A stretch of DNA of 64,000 nucleotides from Amyelois transitella (taxonomy: Eukaryota > Arthropoda > Insecta > Lepidoptera > Pyralidae). Under the pieces are notes generated by a model that saw only the letters and a list, made by a program, of their open reading frames with translations, made no database searches and was not told where the DNA came from. The stretch covers positions 826,001 to 890,000 of the forward strand of contig NC_083526.1 in NCBI RefSeq assembly GCF_032362555.1. The letters run 5' to 3'. A program made the position numbers and the translations under genes. This document shows positions 33,501 to 45,500 of this stretch, in pieces; the first letter of the stretch is position 1, and the number at the start of each line of letters is the position of its first letter.

Positions 33501-36500
33501 AACAAAAGGCGTGAAGGGGTAAACTTGGCTTAATTGTTCACAATTTTGTTTAAAACATGACACAGATAACGTTTTCGATTTGCTGGGTTACGTGAATGAA
33601 TGCACGAAGAAAAGTAAAAATTAAAAAAAAGTACATCTCTGTCTATGAAAAAAAAAAAATATGCTTCATACAAGTAAGCTCATTTCAACGAGTCTTAAAG
33701 TTTATAAAATCACTTTTCTAGCCATATAGCCATTTTTAGGGAACAGGCATTGATTTTTGTCAAACACCACAATGAGCTGATCAACGGCCGCCATGTTTTT
33801 TGAGCAAGAGATAATAAAAAGCATGCAAAATTTTTACAGCTCGGGTCTTTTTTGTTGACGTGTTTTTATACGTTTTCTTTTTGTCGCTTTGATAATTGTT
33901 TTAAATCATCGATAGATAACTTTACTACATTTCTTTTATAATACGCTAACCTCGTAAAAACCAATAGCAAAGACATTGCAGTAACGTTATGTAGATTAAT
34001 CTCCTCGGTCTATTAGATAATTCTTAAAAAAAATGGCGGACGACAATCAGCTGATCTTGGTATTTACACTATGTCAACGACGTCACCTTTCCCGCCAAAA
34101 AAAATACAGTATTCCGTCGCAAAATTTGCCACACAATTTTTTTCTATTTTAAAATAATTCTACAAGTTTTCACACTCTACAAATGTTACTTGGCTGGCCC
34201 AGATAGACAAACAAACAACTGAATGATTATTAATTCATCAATAAACACATCAAGGGGGTGACATAACGGCGTGACGCCGTGAGTGATGACGTCGTCAGCA
34301 CGAACTGACTGCCATTATCCGATCATTAGTGGCACAAATTAAATATTCTTAGTTGTGTACATTAGTTTGATTGCAAACCGATGATCTTAAGGTGAGCGAA
34401 ATCATTATTAGGTACTCTTGACCTGCCCTTTCGCCGCGACAAACCCGATTTGATCAAGGTCCCCGTGAATAAAATATACGCCGTGTAGTTCCCGCCAATT
34501 CATAAAAACTGTCCCATGAATGTCGTAAAAGGCAACTAAGGGAAATGCTAAAAGCCTTTGGATTTTTTTTGTAGGCGATGGCCTCACAACCTGCCACTAT
34601 TTGAATCTCAATTCCATCATTATGCTGAACCTGGTCTTCAGTCTTTTCAAGACTGTTTGCTCTGTCTACCCCGCAAGGGATATAGACGGGACTATAATAT
34701 GTACATATGTATGTATAAAAAAAATAAGACAAAGGAAAAAGTCACGTGAAGTAAAGCATAAAACGCAATCCATTTTACTACTGCAGAACATCATGGCTGG
34801 ACAGAGACAAATTGTTTTAGTACAAAGTTAAAATCTCAGCTGAAAATTGCAAAAGATGCTCTATACGGGTTTGACTAGGGTTGGCGGGATTTGACCTGTC
34901 TCCTGAGATATCACACGTCATGTCCTTTCGCCTTTATCATGAGAGAGCAGGTTTTTTTTGTACAATATAACCGTGACTTCATAACTTTATTTTAAATTGT
35001 ATTAGCAGTTCTAGTAAAATTTTCAAAACATCAGAAATTTGTGTATATATAATTGTAAATAAAAAAAAAGTGTGTTTGTATTTTCGCTATTTTTTTTAAC
35101 AGCTTATCCGATTTTACTCCGTCTACCCCGCAAGGGACATAGACGTAATCACATGTGTAGAGTGATTCGCTTACCCCCCAGCTTATCGGCTCTCAGACAC
35201 ACGCTTACTGTACCTTCCATCATGAACTGATGTCCAAAATCCATCATGGTGGCATGTGTGCAAGAGACGACGTAATACTTCCTTCTCTGTCACTCTTATT
35301 CATATGAACAACAATATGAATGAATGAATAAAATAAAAAAAAATCTGTAATTTTCACTCCATAGTCCATATAACACTTTTTTTGTGCCGTGTGATTCTAG
35401 GCACCAATAGAAAAAATAATAGGACCACTCCATCTCTCTCCAATGGGTGTCGTAAAAGGCGACTAAGGAGTAGGCTTATAAACTTGGGATTCTTCTTTAA
35501 GGCGATGGGCTAGCAACCTGTCACTATTTGAATCTCAATTCTTTCTTAAAGCCAAATAGCTGAACGTGGCCTATCAGTTTTCAAAATATTGTTGGCTCTG
35601 TCTACCCTGCAAGGGATATAGACGTGATTATATGTATGTATGTATAACATTTTTCCTCCAAAACACAACCCTTAGGGAATGGTCCTTTAAAACATTCTGG
35701 GTACTTTAAAAATTTATGAGTGGCCGCATGTTATTCCCCACCTGCCCAGACGCACAATGTAGTCTATCTCGATTTGTTAAACTTACAATGTTATTCTTAA
35801 ATGTAATCCACTTGTGAACGTTAAAAATTCATGATGTACTCGTAATTTAAAGTTTAAATTGATTAAATCTATAGATAGATAGATAAATTCTCTTTATTGC
35901 ACCATAAGAGAAAACATACAAAACAACACAAAGCAGATATAGATGGTACAAAGGCGGACTTATCGCTAAAGCAATCTCTTCCAGTCAACCTTTGGGTGGA
36001 AGGAAACCAAACAGGAGATCGGCGTCAAATCTATCTAAATTATTACTAGCGTGTGTAGTAGACAGAGCCAACCGTGTTGATAGGCTACGTTCAGCCGTTT
36101 GGCTAAATTATAAAATTGAGACTCAAATAATGACAGGTTGTTAACCCATCGCTTAAAGTAAGAATCGCAAGTTTGTAAACCTATCATTTAGCCGCCTTTT
36201 ACGACATCCATGGTAAAGGAAGGAGTGGTACTATACTTTTTCTATTGGTACCGGGAACCACACGGCATCTATCTATCTTAATCTCTGAATTACTGGACCG
36301 ATTGAGGTGAAATTGGACATGCAGATAGTTGCTATGATGTAGGCATCCGCTAAAAAAGAGATTTTTGTAAATTGCGAGGAAAACTAGAGATAACGATATA
36401 TTTCGATTGATGCATGTAAGGACGTTCTGGTAAAGGGTCAGGTCAAAAGTACCCGAAACCGTCGAGCTTGCATGAAGAGAGTTATGAATGTGGATGAAGC

Positions 36501-39500
36501 GAAGGAAGTATGCAGAGATCGTGGCAAGTGGAAAGAGGTAGTCTCTGCCTACCCCTCCGGGAAAGAGGCGTTATTTTATGTATGTTTGTATGCGGGTGGA
36601 GCCGCAGGCGCTTTCTAGTTTGGTATATAAGAGGTCACTGATATATCAACACACAGGTTAAGTGATTTGAAATTTGTAAGCTCCTTATGTGGTCTAGGGG
36701 TGCACTAAGAGAAGATTTCCAGAATTAACGTGCGCAGAAAAGTTTTCGCGATTTTTTGCTCTTTACGCTGGTACCGCGTTCGTACATATACTTAAGTTTC
36801 AAATAAATTAAAAGTGTTCCCGGCACCAATACAAAAAAGAATAGGACACTCCACCTTTTCCCCATGGATGTCGTAAAAGGCGACAAAGAGATAGGCTTAT
36901 AAAATTGCGATCCTTTATTTTTAGGCGATGGGCTAGCAACCTGTCACTATTTGGATCTCAATTCCATCATTAAGCCGAGCAGCTGAGCGTGGCCATTCAG
37001 TCTTTTCGGGACTGTTGGCTCTGTCTACCCCGTAAGGGATATAGACGTGGCTATATGTATGTATGTATGTATGTTCAAATAAATTAAAAAAATTCCTCTA
37101 AGAAAAATTCATAAGAGTGTGTAATCCATCTGCAGCGAACTAGTTTTAAAATTGTTCGCGTTGTGTACGTGACTGCACGCTGTACAATTACTGGACGGAG
37201 AGGAGATTAGGCGGTGATCAAACACGTTCAGAAGTTGATCAGATCTTAAGACGTTAAGATGTAATGCTCTGACCTTAATAAATTGTATAATTGAAGATTA
37301 AGGTTAGGACTTGTATGATACAAGTTGACTTGTTACTTTAATCTTCTTAGTTTAACTAAGATTATTATTAAAGCATTGCGATGATTTTTTTGTATTCTCT
37401 GACTTGGAGTTAAAACGTTAAACTGACATGGCGCCGGTCAATCAGCTGATCGTGTTTTCTATCAAAAATGTGACGTCTATTTTCCCGCCAAATGAAATTA
37501 ATATTGAAAACCCATCCAAAATTTGACATTGACAGTTTAAAAAAAATCAGCAATAAATAACAGAACTAATTTCAAAGTTATGTACATAGTTTGAATACTA
37601 ACCGATGCTCTTATGGTGAATAAAAATATCGTGAGCAAACCTGCACAGTGCACATTCAGGCAACTGGATTTGTAACCATGGATCCATTACGGGTTAGGTA
37701 TACCTGCAAAGATTGTGGAGGTCAGGTGGGAGTCGCTTTGTGTAAAAACCTGACTCACCAAATCCAGGATCCATGGCCAGAGGCATACCCCGGGCTCTAC
37801 TCCAAAGAGAGGTGAGGAAGCAACCGAGCTAAAACCAGGAGGAAGATGTATTGATAATCTTTACAAATCGAAATGCGTGTACAATTTGTTTAGGGTCCTT
37901 GAAAAGTATGGTTAAGAATTTCTGGTCAAAGCAAGTATATATACCAGCGTACTTACTTAAACATGTCAGCGATTTTCTCCATATTTTTGTCCATGAGCTG
38001 AACCCGTTCATTCAAGACGCCTCTCAATTCTTCGTTTCTGGTCCTCTTGTCTTCTAATTCCTTCCTCAGCTGTTCCAAGTGATCTTGCCTCTTGGCTTCC
38101 ATCATTTCATTCCAGTCACGACGGTCAGCTGAAATTATCATTCTTTGTAACTGTTGGAATAATGTAAACAACGCCCATGCCTTGTAGAAGTCTATTTTAT
38201 CTGTGGCCCGGTTGTGGCGCCATCCGTCAACTTTTTTCTCTTACGCTGCTTACCGCCAACTGTATAGCTTGATCTTTAAATAAACTGTTTTAATTTTCGT
38301 TAAGTCTTTAATGGTTTTATTTCTACAGTAACGACTGAAATCATGACTTTTTCCCGAAGACTACATACAAGTATATCAACATACCTTATATACGATCCTC
38401 TTATTGTCAGGTTGGCTGGAATAGATCCCACTTAGGGATAAGCCCGCCTTTGTACTGTACTGTTTTATATTGGAATGTACTCCTTTAGTGAACAATAAAG
38501 CTTTTACTTACTTATTTATTTTAAATGTGTCTCACCAATATCCTGCCTGATCTTCGCCACATTTCTGGTGAGCACTTCGTTTTCAGCACAGTACTCTGTC
38601 ATCAAGATGTAGACGCTGAAATTCTGTTGTTCCACCTGGTTGAACGCTTCTATGATCTTCTCTGGATCTCTTTCGTGGGTGTAGTCCTGAAATCATTTTT
38701 CTTATCAAAGATGTCCTATCCTTGGGTGGTGGGTCTCTTAATGTGCCAGCTATTTTTTTTAATGCCGTGTGGTTTTCGGCACTATTACAATGAAGAATAG
38801 GACCACTCCATCTCTTTCCCTTGGATGTCGAAAAAGGCGACGAAGGGATAGGTTTACATAAGTTTCTTTTTTAGGCGATGGTTTAGTCACTATTTGAATC
38901 TCAATTCTATCATTAAGCTAAACAGCTGAACGGTTCCATTCAGTCTTTTCAGGACTGTTGGTTCCGCCTACCCCGCAAGGGTTATAGACGTGTCCATATG
39001 TATGTATACATTTATTCTATTGCTCATTATTTTTTCCCTAAAGTTTATATAGTTTGAGTGCGTTTGACCTCAATCTGCCTGCTGGTAAGCGAGATGAGAC
39101 CCAAGGTTGTGCTTGCAAGCTCAAATAATGCCTAAGAAATAAAAAAAGAAAATCGCTCTTTATAAATAAAATTCCGAAAAAATGTACCAAAATTTTTACA
39201 TGTACATTATTTTTTAAATGATATACTTACAGAAATATCATCGAGTATAGCTAAATGAGCATTAAACTCTTTCTCTAAATTCTCCATTTCTTGTATCTTC
39301 TCCCTTTCTTCTTTCTCCTCCTGCTGCTTGTTCAATCTCATCACTCCTTTCGTCGATAGAAAGTGGTACAGTTTCATTTCGTGGTCAAATAGTTTTTGAA
39401 GTTCGCGCATTTCCTGAAAACAATTTTCTGAATTTCGTGCGAAAGGACAAGTCAAGAGTGCCCGTTACCGACGAGTTTGCATGAAGAGTGTTATGAATGT

Positions 39501-42500
39501 GGATGAAGCGAAAGAAGTATGCAGGGATCATGGCGAGTGGGAATTTCTAGGCTATGCCGACCTCTCCGGAAAAAGGTTTATGTAGTTATGTAAGTATATC
39601 TAAGTTTTGGAATAGGAAGTAACAGGTTTTATAGTAAGTTTGGTGCCAGGAACCACACGGTGTCAATATAACTATTACAAATTACAGGCGATGACAACTA
39701 AATAAAGACTTGACAACAAATGTTACAATCGAATCGAATAATCGATTAACTTCCTTATAATAATGATTCATTATTCAAGCAATCGAACATATCATATTCA
39801 CAAAGTCATAAGGTCTATTGTCGTTTGATCTAAACATAATGGATTTGTGTTCAGATATTAATCAATAGTGTACCGGACATATCGCGCGAAGGATCTTGGA
39901 AATGGCCATTAGAACCGTAAATTAGTAAAATAACATTGTTTCGCCGTTGACAGAGGAATTAATGACTATTTTTAACACGAATACATTCAGACACAAACAT
40001 TTATTATCACATGGATGTCGTATAAGGCGTCTAAGGGATAGGTGTACTTCGGATTCCTCTTTTAGCCAATGGGCTAACTTGTCACTATTTGAATCATAAC
40101 GGTCTCTGTGGCGCAGCGGTAGTACGCTTGTCTGTGATACCGTAGGTCCGCGGTTCGAATCCCAGGCAGGAAACGAACTTTTTCTGATTGACCTGAATCT
40201 TGGATGTTTATCTTATACCTATATAAAATTCTCGTGTCACAATGTTCGTTCCCGTACTCCTCCGAAACGGCTTGACCGATTCTCATTAAATAAGTAATGT
40301 GAGCATATTGAGTAGGTCTGACAATCGGCCAACATCTATTTTTCATACCCCTTAGTGATAAGGGTTGTCCATCCTTAACATTTTTTTTTTAACTAGAAAT
40401 AACTTAAAAATTATTTATATGACAAAACAACGTTTGCCGGGACAGCTACTATATTTATTATAAAATATAGTGTCGTTGAGTTAGTGTCGTAAAACAAGTC
40501 TCGAACTAACATCGAGGCCAACTCAAACTGATTGACTAATTGACGGCCTCTGTGGCACAGCGGTAGTACGCTTCTCTGTAACACCGGAGGTCCCGGGTTC
40601 GATCCCGGCCAGGGCATGATGAGAAAAGAACTTTTTCTGATTGGCCTGGGTCTTGGATGTTTATCTATATAAGTATTTATTATAAAATATAGTATCGTTG
40701 AGTTAGTATCTCGTAACACAAGTCTCGAACTAACTTCGAGACCAACTCAATCTGTGTAATCTGTCTGTATTTATTCCTACCTGGACTTGAAGCATCTGGT
40801 CCATCTTGCCTTTCTCCTGGATTGACCTCAGCTTGGCTACCCACTCGTCTCTCTGGTCATACGCCAGGGTAGAGGATTCGAAGAGATCCGTCAGGAATTT
40901 CTTGCCTTTGTTCAGGGCTGTCAGCATTTTAGTCCAGGCTTGGTTGAAGAGGGTCCTTAAAAAGGTTTTAAAAGAGGTATTGAGTGAGAGCTTACCATAC
41001 ATACATATGTACGTAGCTATAATAAAGATCCTATTACAAGGACATTAAACTTAAACTCATAAAACAAAATATCAGTTCTTTGGAATAGGACCACTATATC
41101 GCTTTCCCTTGACGGTCGTAATGGGCGCCTAAGGGATAGGCACACATTCATCTATTGCTTATTTATTATAGTCTATATCCCTTGCGGGGTAGACAGAGCC
41201 AACAGTCTTGAAAATACTGACATGCTAATCATATAAAGTGACAGGTTGCTAGCCCGTCGCCTAAAAGATGAATCCCAAGTTAATAAGCCTATTCCTGAGT
41301 TGCCTTTTACGAAATCCATAGGAAAGAGATGGAGTGGTCCTATTCTTTTTTCTATTGGTGCCGGGAACCACACGACACATTACCGCGCTTACCATTAATA
41401 AGGTTATCTTCTAATTCCTGTGGGGATTAAATTTAAATTAGTTAAAAAACAACAACTCAGCAATTTTACGTACCAAAATACGTATCAAAAAAAATTTTGA
41501 ATAACCTTAGATTGAATTTTATCGCGAGGTTTACTTTCTCGACCAAAAGTAAGTAAGTAAATGCTTTATTGTTCATTAAAGGAGTACATTACAAATAAAA
41601 CAGTCGTAAGAGGCAACTAAGGGATAGGCTTACAAGCTTGGGATTCTTTTTTAGGCGATGGGCTAGCAACCTGTCACTATTTGAATCTCAATTCTATCAA
41701 GGCAAATACCTGAACGTGCCCATTCAGTCTTTTCAAGACTATTGGCTCTGTCTACCCCGCCAGAGATATAGACGTGACCATATGTATGTATGTATAAAAC
41801 AGTACAGTACAAAGGCTTATCCCTAAGTGGGATCTCTGCCAGCCAATGTATGTATGTAATTATAACCTGTCTTTAAGCATATGCTCAATTTCTTCCCGAA
41901 TCTTCTTGTTCTCAGCTTGCAGGACATTGAACCTCAAGGTGGCCGCTTCGAGCTGATTTTCAGTCGAGACCAAACGTCGCTCACTCTGACTTCTGCGCTG
42001 AGTCATCTATTCATTTATTACAGATTACAATCATAAACAAATGCTGCAGCGTAGTTTGTTCCGCCACTTCTTCTACACGTGCGCTTTGGAAGCGGTAGTA
42101 GTTATAATTAGATTTAACTGATGTGACGTCAATAAGTGATACCTTGTATCCAATTTTGAAAATAAATCTATTCTATTCTATTTTAAATTTAAATAGAAAA
42201 TTATAATAAATAGAAAAGAATAGGACCACACCATCTCTTTCTCATTAATGTCGGAAAAGGCGACTAAGGGATAGACTTATAAACTTGGGATTCTTCTTTT
42301 AGGCGATGGGCTAGCAACCTGTCACTGTTTGAATCTTAATCCCGCAAGTGATAAAGATGTGATTTTTGATGTGACGTGTAAATTATTTGAGTGTATTTTT
42401 TAGAATGTAATCATGTAACCTGTTACGTATAGCTATATAAGGGAATAAATAAATATTAACGCCGGGCACTTTCTGGTTAAAGTTTGGGAGTTTTTTTTAA

Positions 42501-45500
42501 ACAGACCCGGGTGATTTCTCGTGGCCAAGAGTTACATACATACATACATAAAATGTAGAGAGGATGAATGAAAGCAGGTTGACTAAGCAGATATATAAGG
42601 AGAGTGTGGAGGGAAAGGTCGGAGTGGGAAGACCTAGACGAACGTATCTTGATCAAATTAAGGACGTCCTGGTAAAGGGTCAGGTCAAAAGTACCCGAAA
42701 CCGCCGAGCTTGCATGAAGAGAATTATGAATGTGGATGAAGCGAAGGAAGTATGCAGAGATCGTGGCAAGTGGAAAGATGTAGTATCTGCCTACCCCTCC
42801 GGGAAAGAGGCGTGATTTTATGTATACATACATAAAATCATGCCTCTTCCTTCGCTTCATCCACATTCATAACTCTCTTCATGCAAGCTCGGCGGTTTCG
42901 GGTATTCTTGACCGAGAATTAGTCCTACATTATTCAAATTTTTTTTATGACTTCACCTTTCCTTGGCTGGCAGTCTCCAGCTTCTTCAAAAGAAGTACGT
43001 CTTTCTTCTCGATTTGTAACAGGCCTTCCAGCTGATTCATCAGAGTTGTTCCGGCTGGTGACAAAACAAATGCACATACATACATACATACATATAATGA
43101 AGTCTATGTGTATGTTTATATGTATGTACGTACGTATGTATATATGCATGTACTAGAGGCCGCCCGCGACTTCGTCCGCATGGAAACCCTATCAATCCCG
43201 CAGGAACTCTGGGATAAAAAGATAAAAGCCTATGTGTTATTCTGGGTCTTCAGCTACCTACATACCAAATTTCATGGTAATCGGTTCAGTAGTTTTTGCG
43301 TGAAAGAGTAACAAACATCCATACAAACTTTCGCCTTTATAATAGTAGTAGGATGTATTTACCTTCAGCGTCCATTTCCGTGTGAACCCTTAATAACAGG
43401 GCGTTCTCAAGATCAGCTTTCATTCTCTTGTCCTTTTTCTTATGCGCGCCGGATCTTGCTATCTGAAAACGATTGGTGTGTAAACATACGGTCTCTTATC
43501 CTCCTCCTACTTGTACCTCTATGTTTGTTTGTGGCATCTACCCGCAGATTCAACCTCTTTGAATTTAGCACCATGTTCAAAAAGCGACAAATTTTTTATT
43601 TTACGCCAACTAACAAGAAAGCGACGATTTTAAAAGCCTCCAATGTAGTGCCGGTATTTATAAAGTTAAAGGTCGCATCACAACTATATTTGAACTGTGA
43701 TAAAAATAACAATGATTGATGACGGATGAGAATAACGTGGGAACATATTTCATATAAAATGTGGTCGTATAAAACGTATATTTGAAGTCTATATATGTAT
43801 ATGGATTTCGTGAAAGGCAACTAAAGGATAGAATTATAAACTTGGGATTCTTCTTTTAGGCGATGGGCTACCAACCTGTCACTATTTGAATATCAATTCT
43901 ATCATTAAGCCAAACAGCTGAACGTGGCCTATCAATCTTTACAAGACTGTCAGCTCTGTCTACTCCGCAAGGGACATAGACGTGAGAATATAATAAATAA
44001 GTAGGGATTGCTCCACCGTGTGTTTCAGTCTAGTTATTTTCAACAACAAAGCAAGAAGATTGGATATTTGTAAACTGATTAGGTATTTTCTAACTAACAG
44101 AAAGCTTTGAGACCTGGCAAAAGCTTTTCAGTCAAAGCTGGGTAGCGGTGTAACATATTTTGTACACTAGACGTACATATATATAATCACATCTATATCC
44201 CTTGCGGGGCAGACTGAGCCAAGAGTGTTGAAAAGACTTGAAGGCCACGTTCAGCTGTTTGGCTTCATAATGGTAATGAGATTCAATTTTTATTAATTTT
44301 TAAATTTACCACTGTGACTCAATTTAGAAAAAAAAATGCTTGTTACGAGTTCGTCTCATTCCCATGGATGTCGTAAAAGGCGACTAGGGATAGGCTTACA
44401 TATTTGGGATTCCTCTCTTAGGCGATGGGCTAGCAATCTGTCGCTATATCTGAATCTCATATCTATCACTCAGCCAAGCGGCTGAGCGCGGTCTTTCAGT
44501 CTTGATGACTGCTGGCTCTGTCTACCCCGCAAGGGATATAGACGTAATTATATGTTATGTTTATTATATCGCTTTTCGAAATTTAAACTTGCCGAGGCCT
44601 CTAGAAACGGTGTGGTCAGAGTTTTTTAACGTAACTTTACAGTCATAATGAGCTACGAAACGAAGGATATGGCATACCTTTAGGTCCTTAACGAAATTGA
44701 TGTACTCCTTCTTCAGAGAACGCAGAAGGGCGTCCTGCCTCCTGAACTGAGGGTGCACCCCCATCGAGCGGTTTTGACGATCTATCTGGATCATTCGGAC
44801 CTGAAATTGAAATCTTAATACAAATGACTGGAATGCGAATTGATAGCGTCGGTTGTCTAATCGTTTTGTTTGTTTGGTTGTTTGTAATATCTTTTTTACA
44901 CAGTAACAAGAAAATAGTAAGGACATAGTTATACATACATAAAAATCACGCCTCCTTCCCGGAGGGGTAGGCACAGACTACCTCTTTCCATTTGCCACGA
45001 TCTACGCATACTTTTACATAGTTATAAAAAAATAAAATCACTTGCAATGGCGGACTTGTCCCATGAAGGGATCTCTACCAATCAACATACATACATACAT
45101 ATGGTCACGTCTATATCCCTTGCGGGGTAGACAGAGCCAACAGTCTTGAAAAGACTGAATGGCCACGTTCAGCTATTTGGCTTAACGATAGAATTGAAAT
45201 TCAACTAGTGACAGGTCGCTAGCCCATCGCCTAAAAGAGAATCCCAAGTTTGTAAGCCTATCCCTTAGTCGCCTTTTACGACATCCATGGGAAAGATATG
45301 GAGTGGTCCTATTCTTTTTTGTATTGGTGCCGGGAGCCACACGGCACACATACCAGTCAACCGGCAAACAATAAAGGAACTTTACTTAGGAATAACAGGA
45401 TAATAATTGTTAAGGTGCCCAGTTAAAATAAAATAAAGGCAAAGGTTCAAATGTCACCTAGACCATGTACCAATGACTATTTTCGAAGTTATGTACATTA

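Noticed and set aside
42477..42866. 129-codon minus-strand open frame
   Set aside because: Antisense shadow of the R4 fragment.
44564..44974. 136-codon minus-strand open frame as a single gene
   Set aside because: Only 44678-44800 is real (docking exon 2); the rest is intron and R4.
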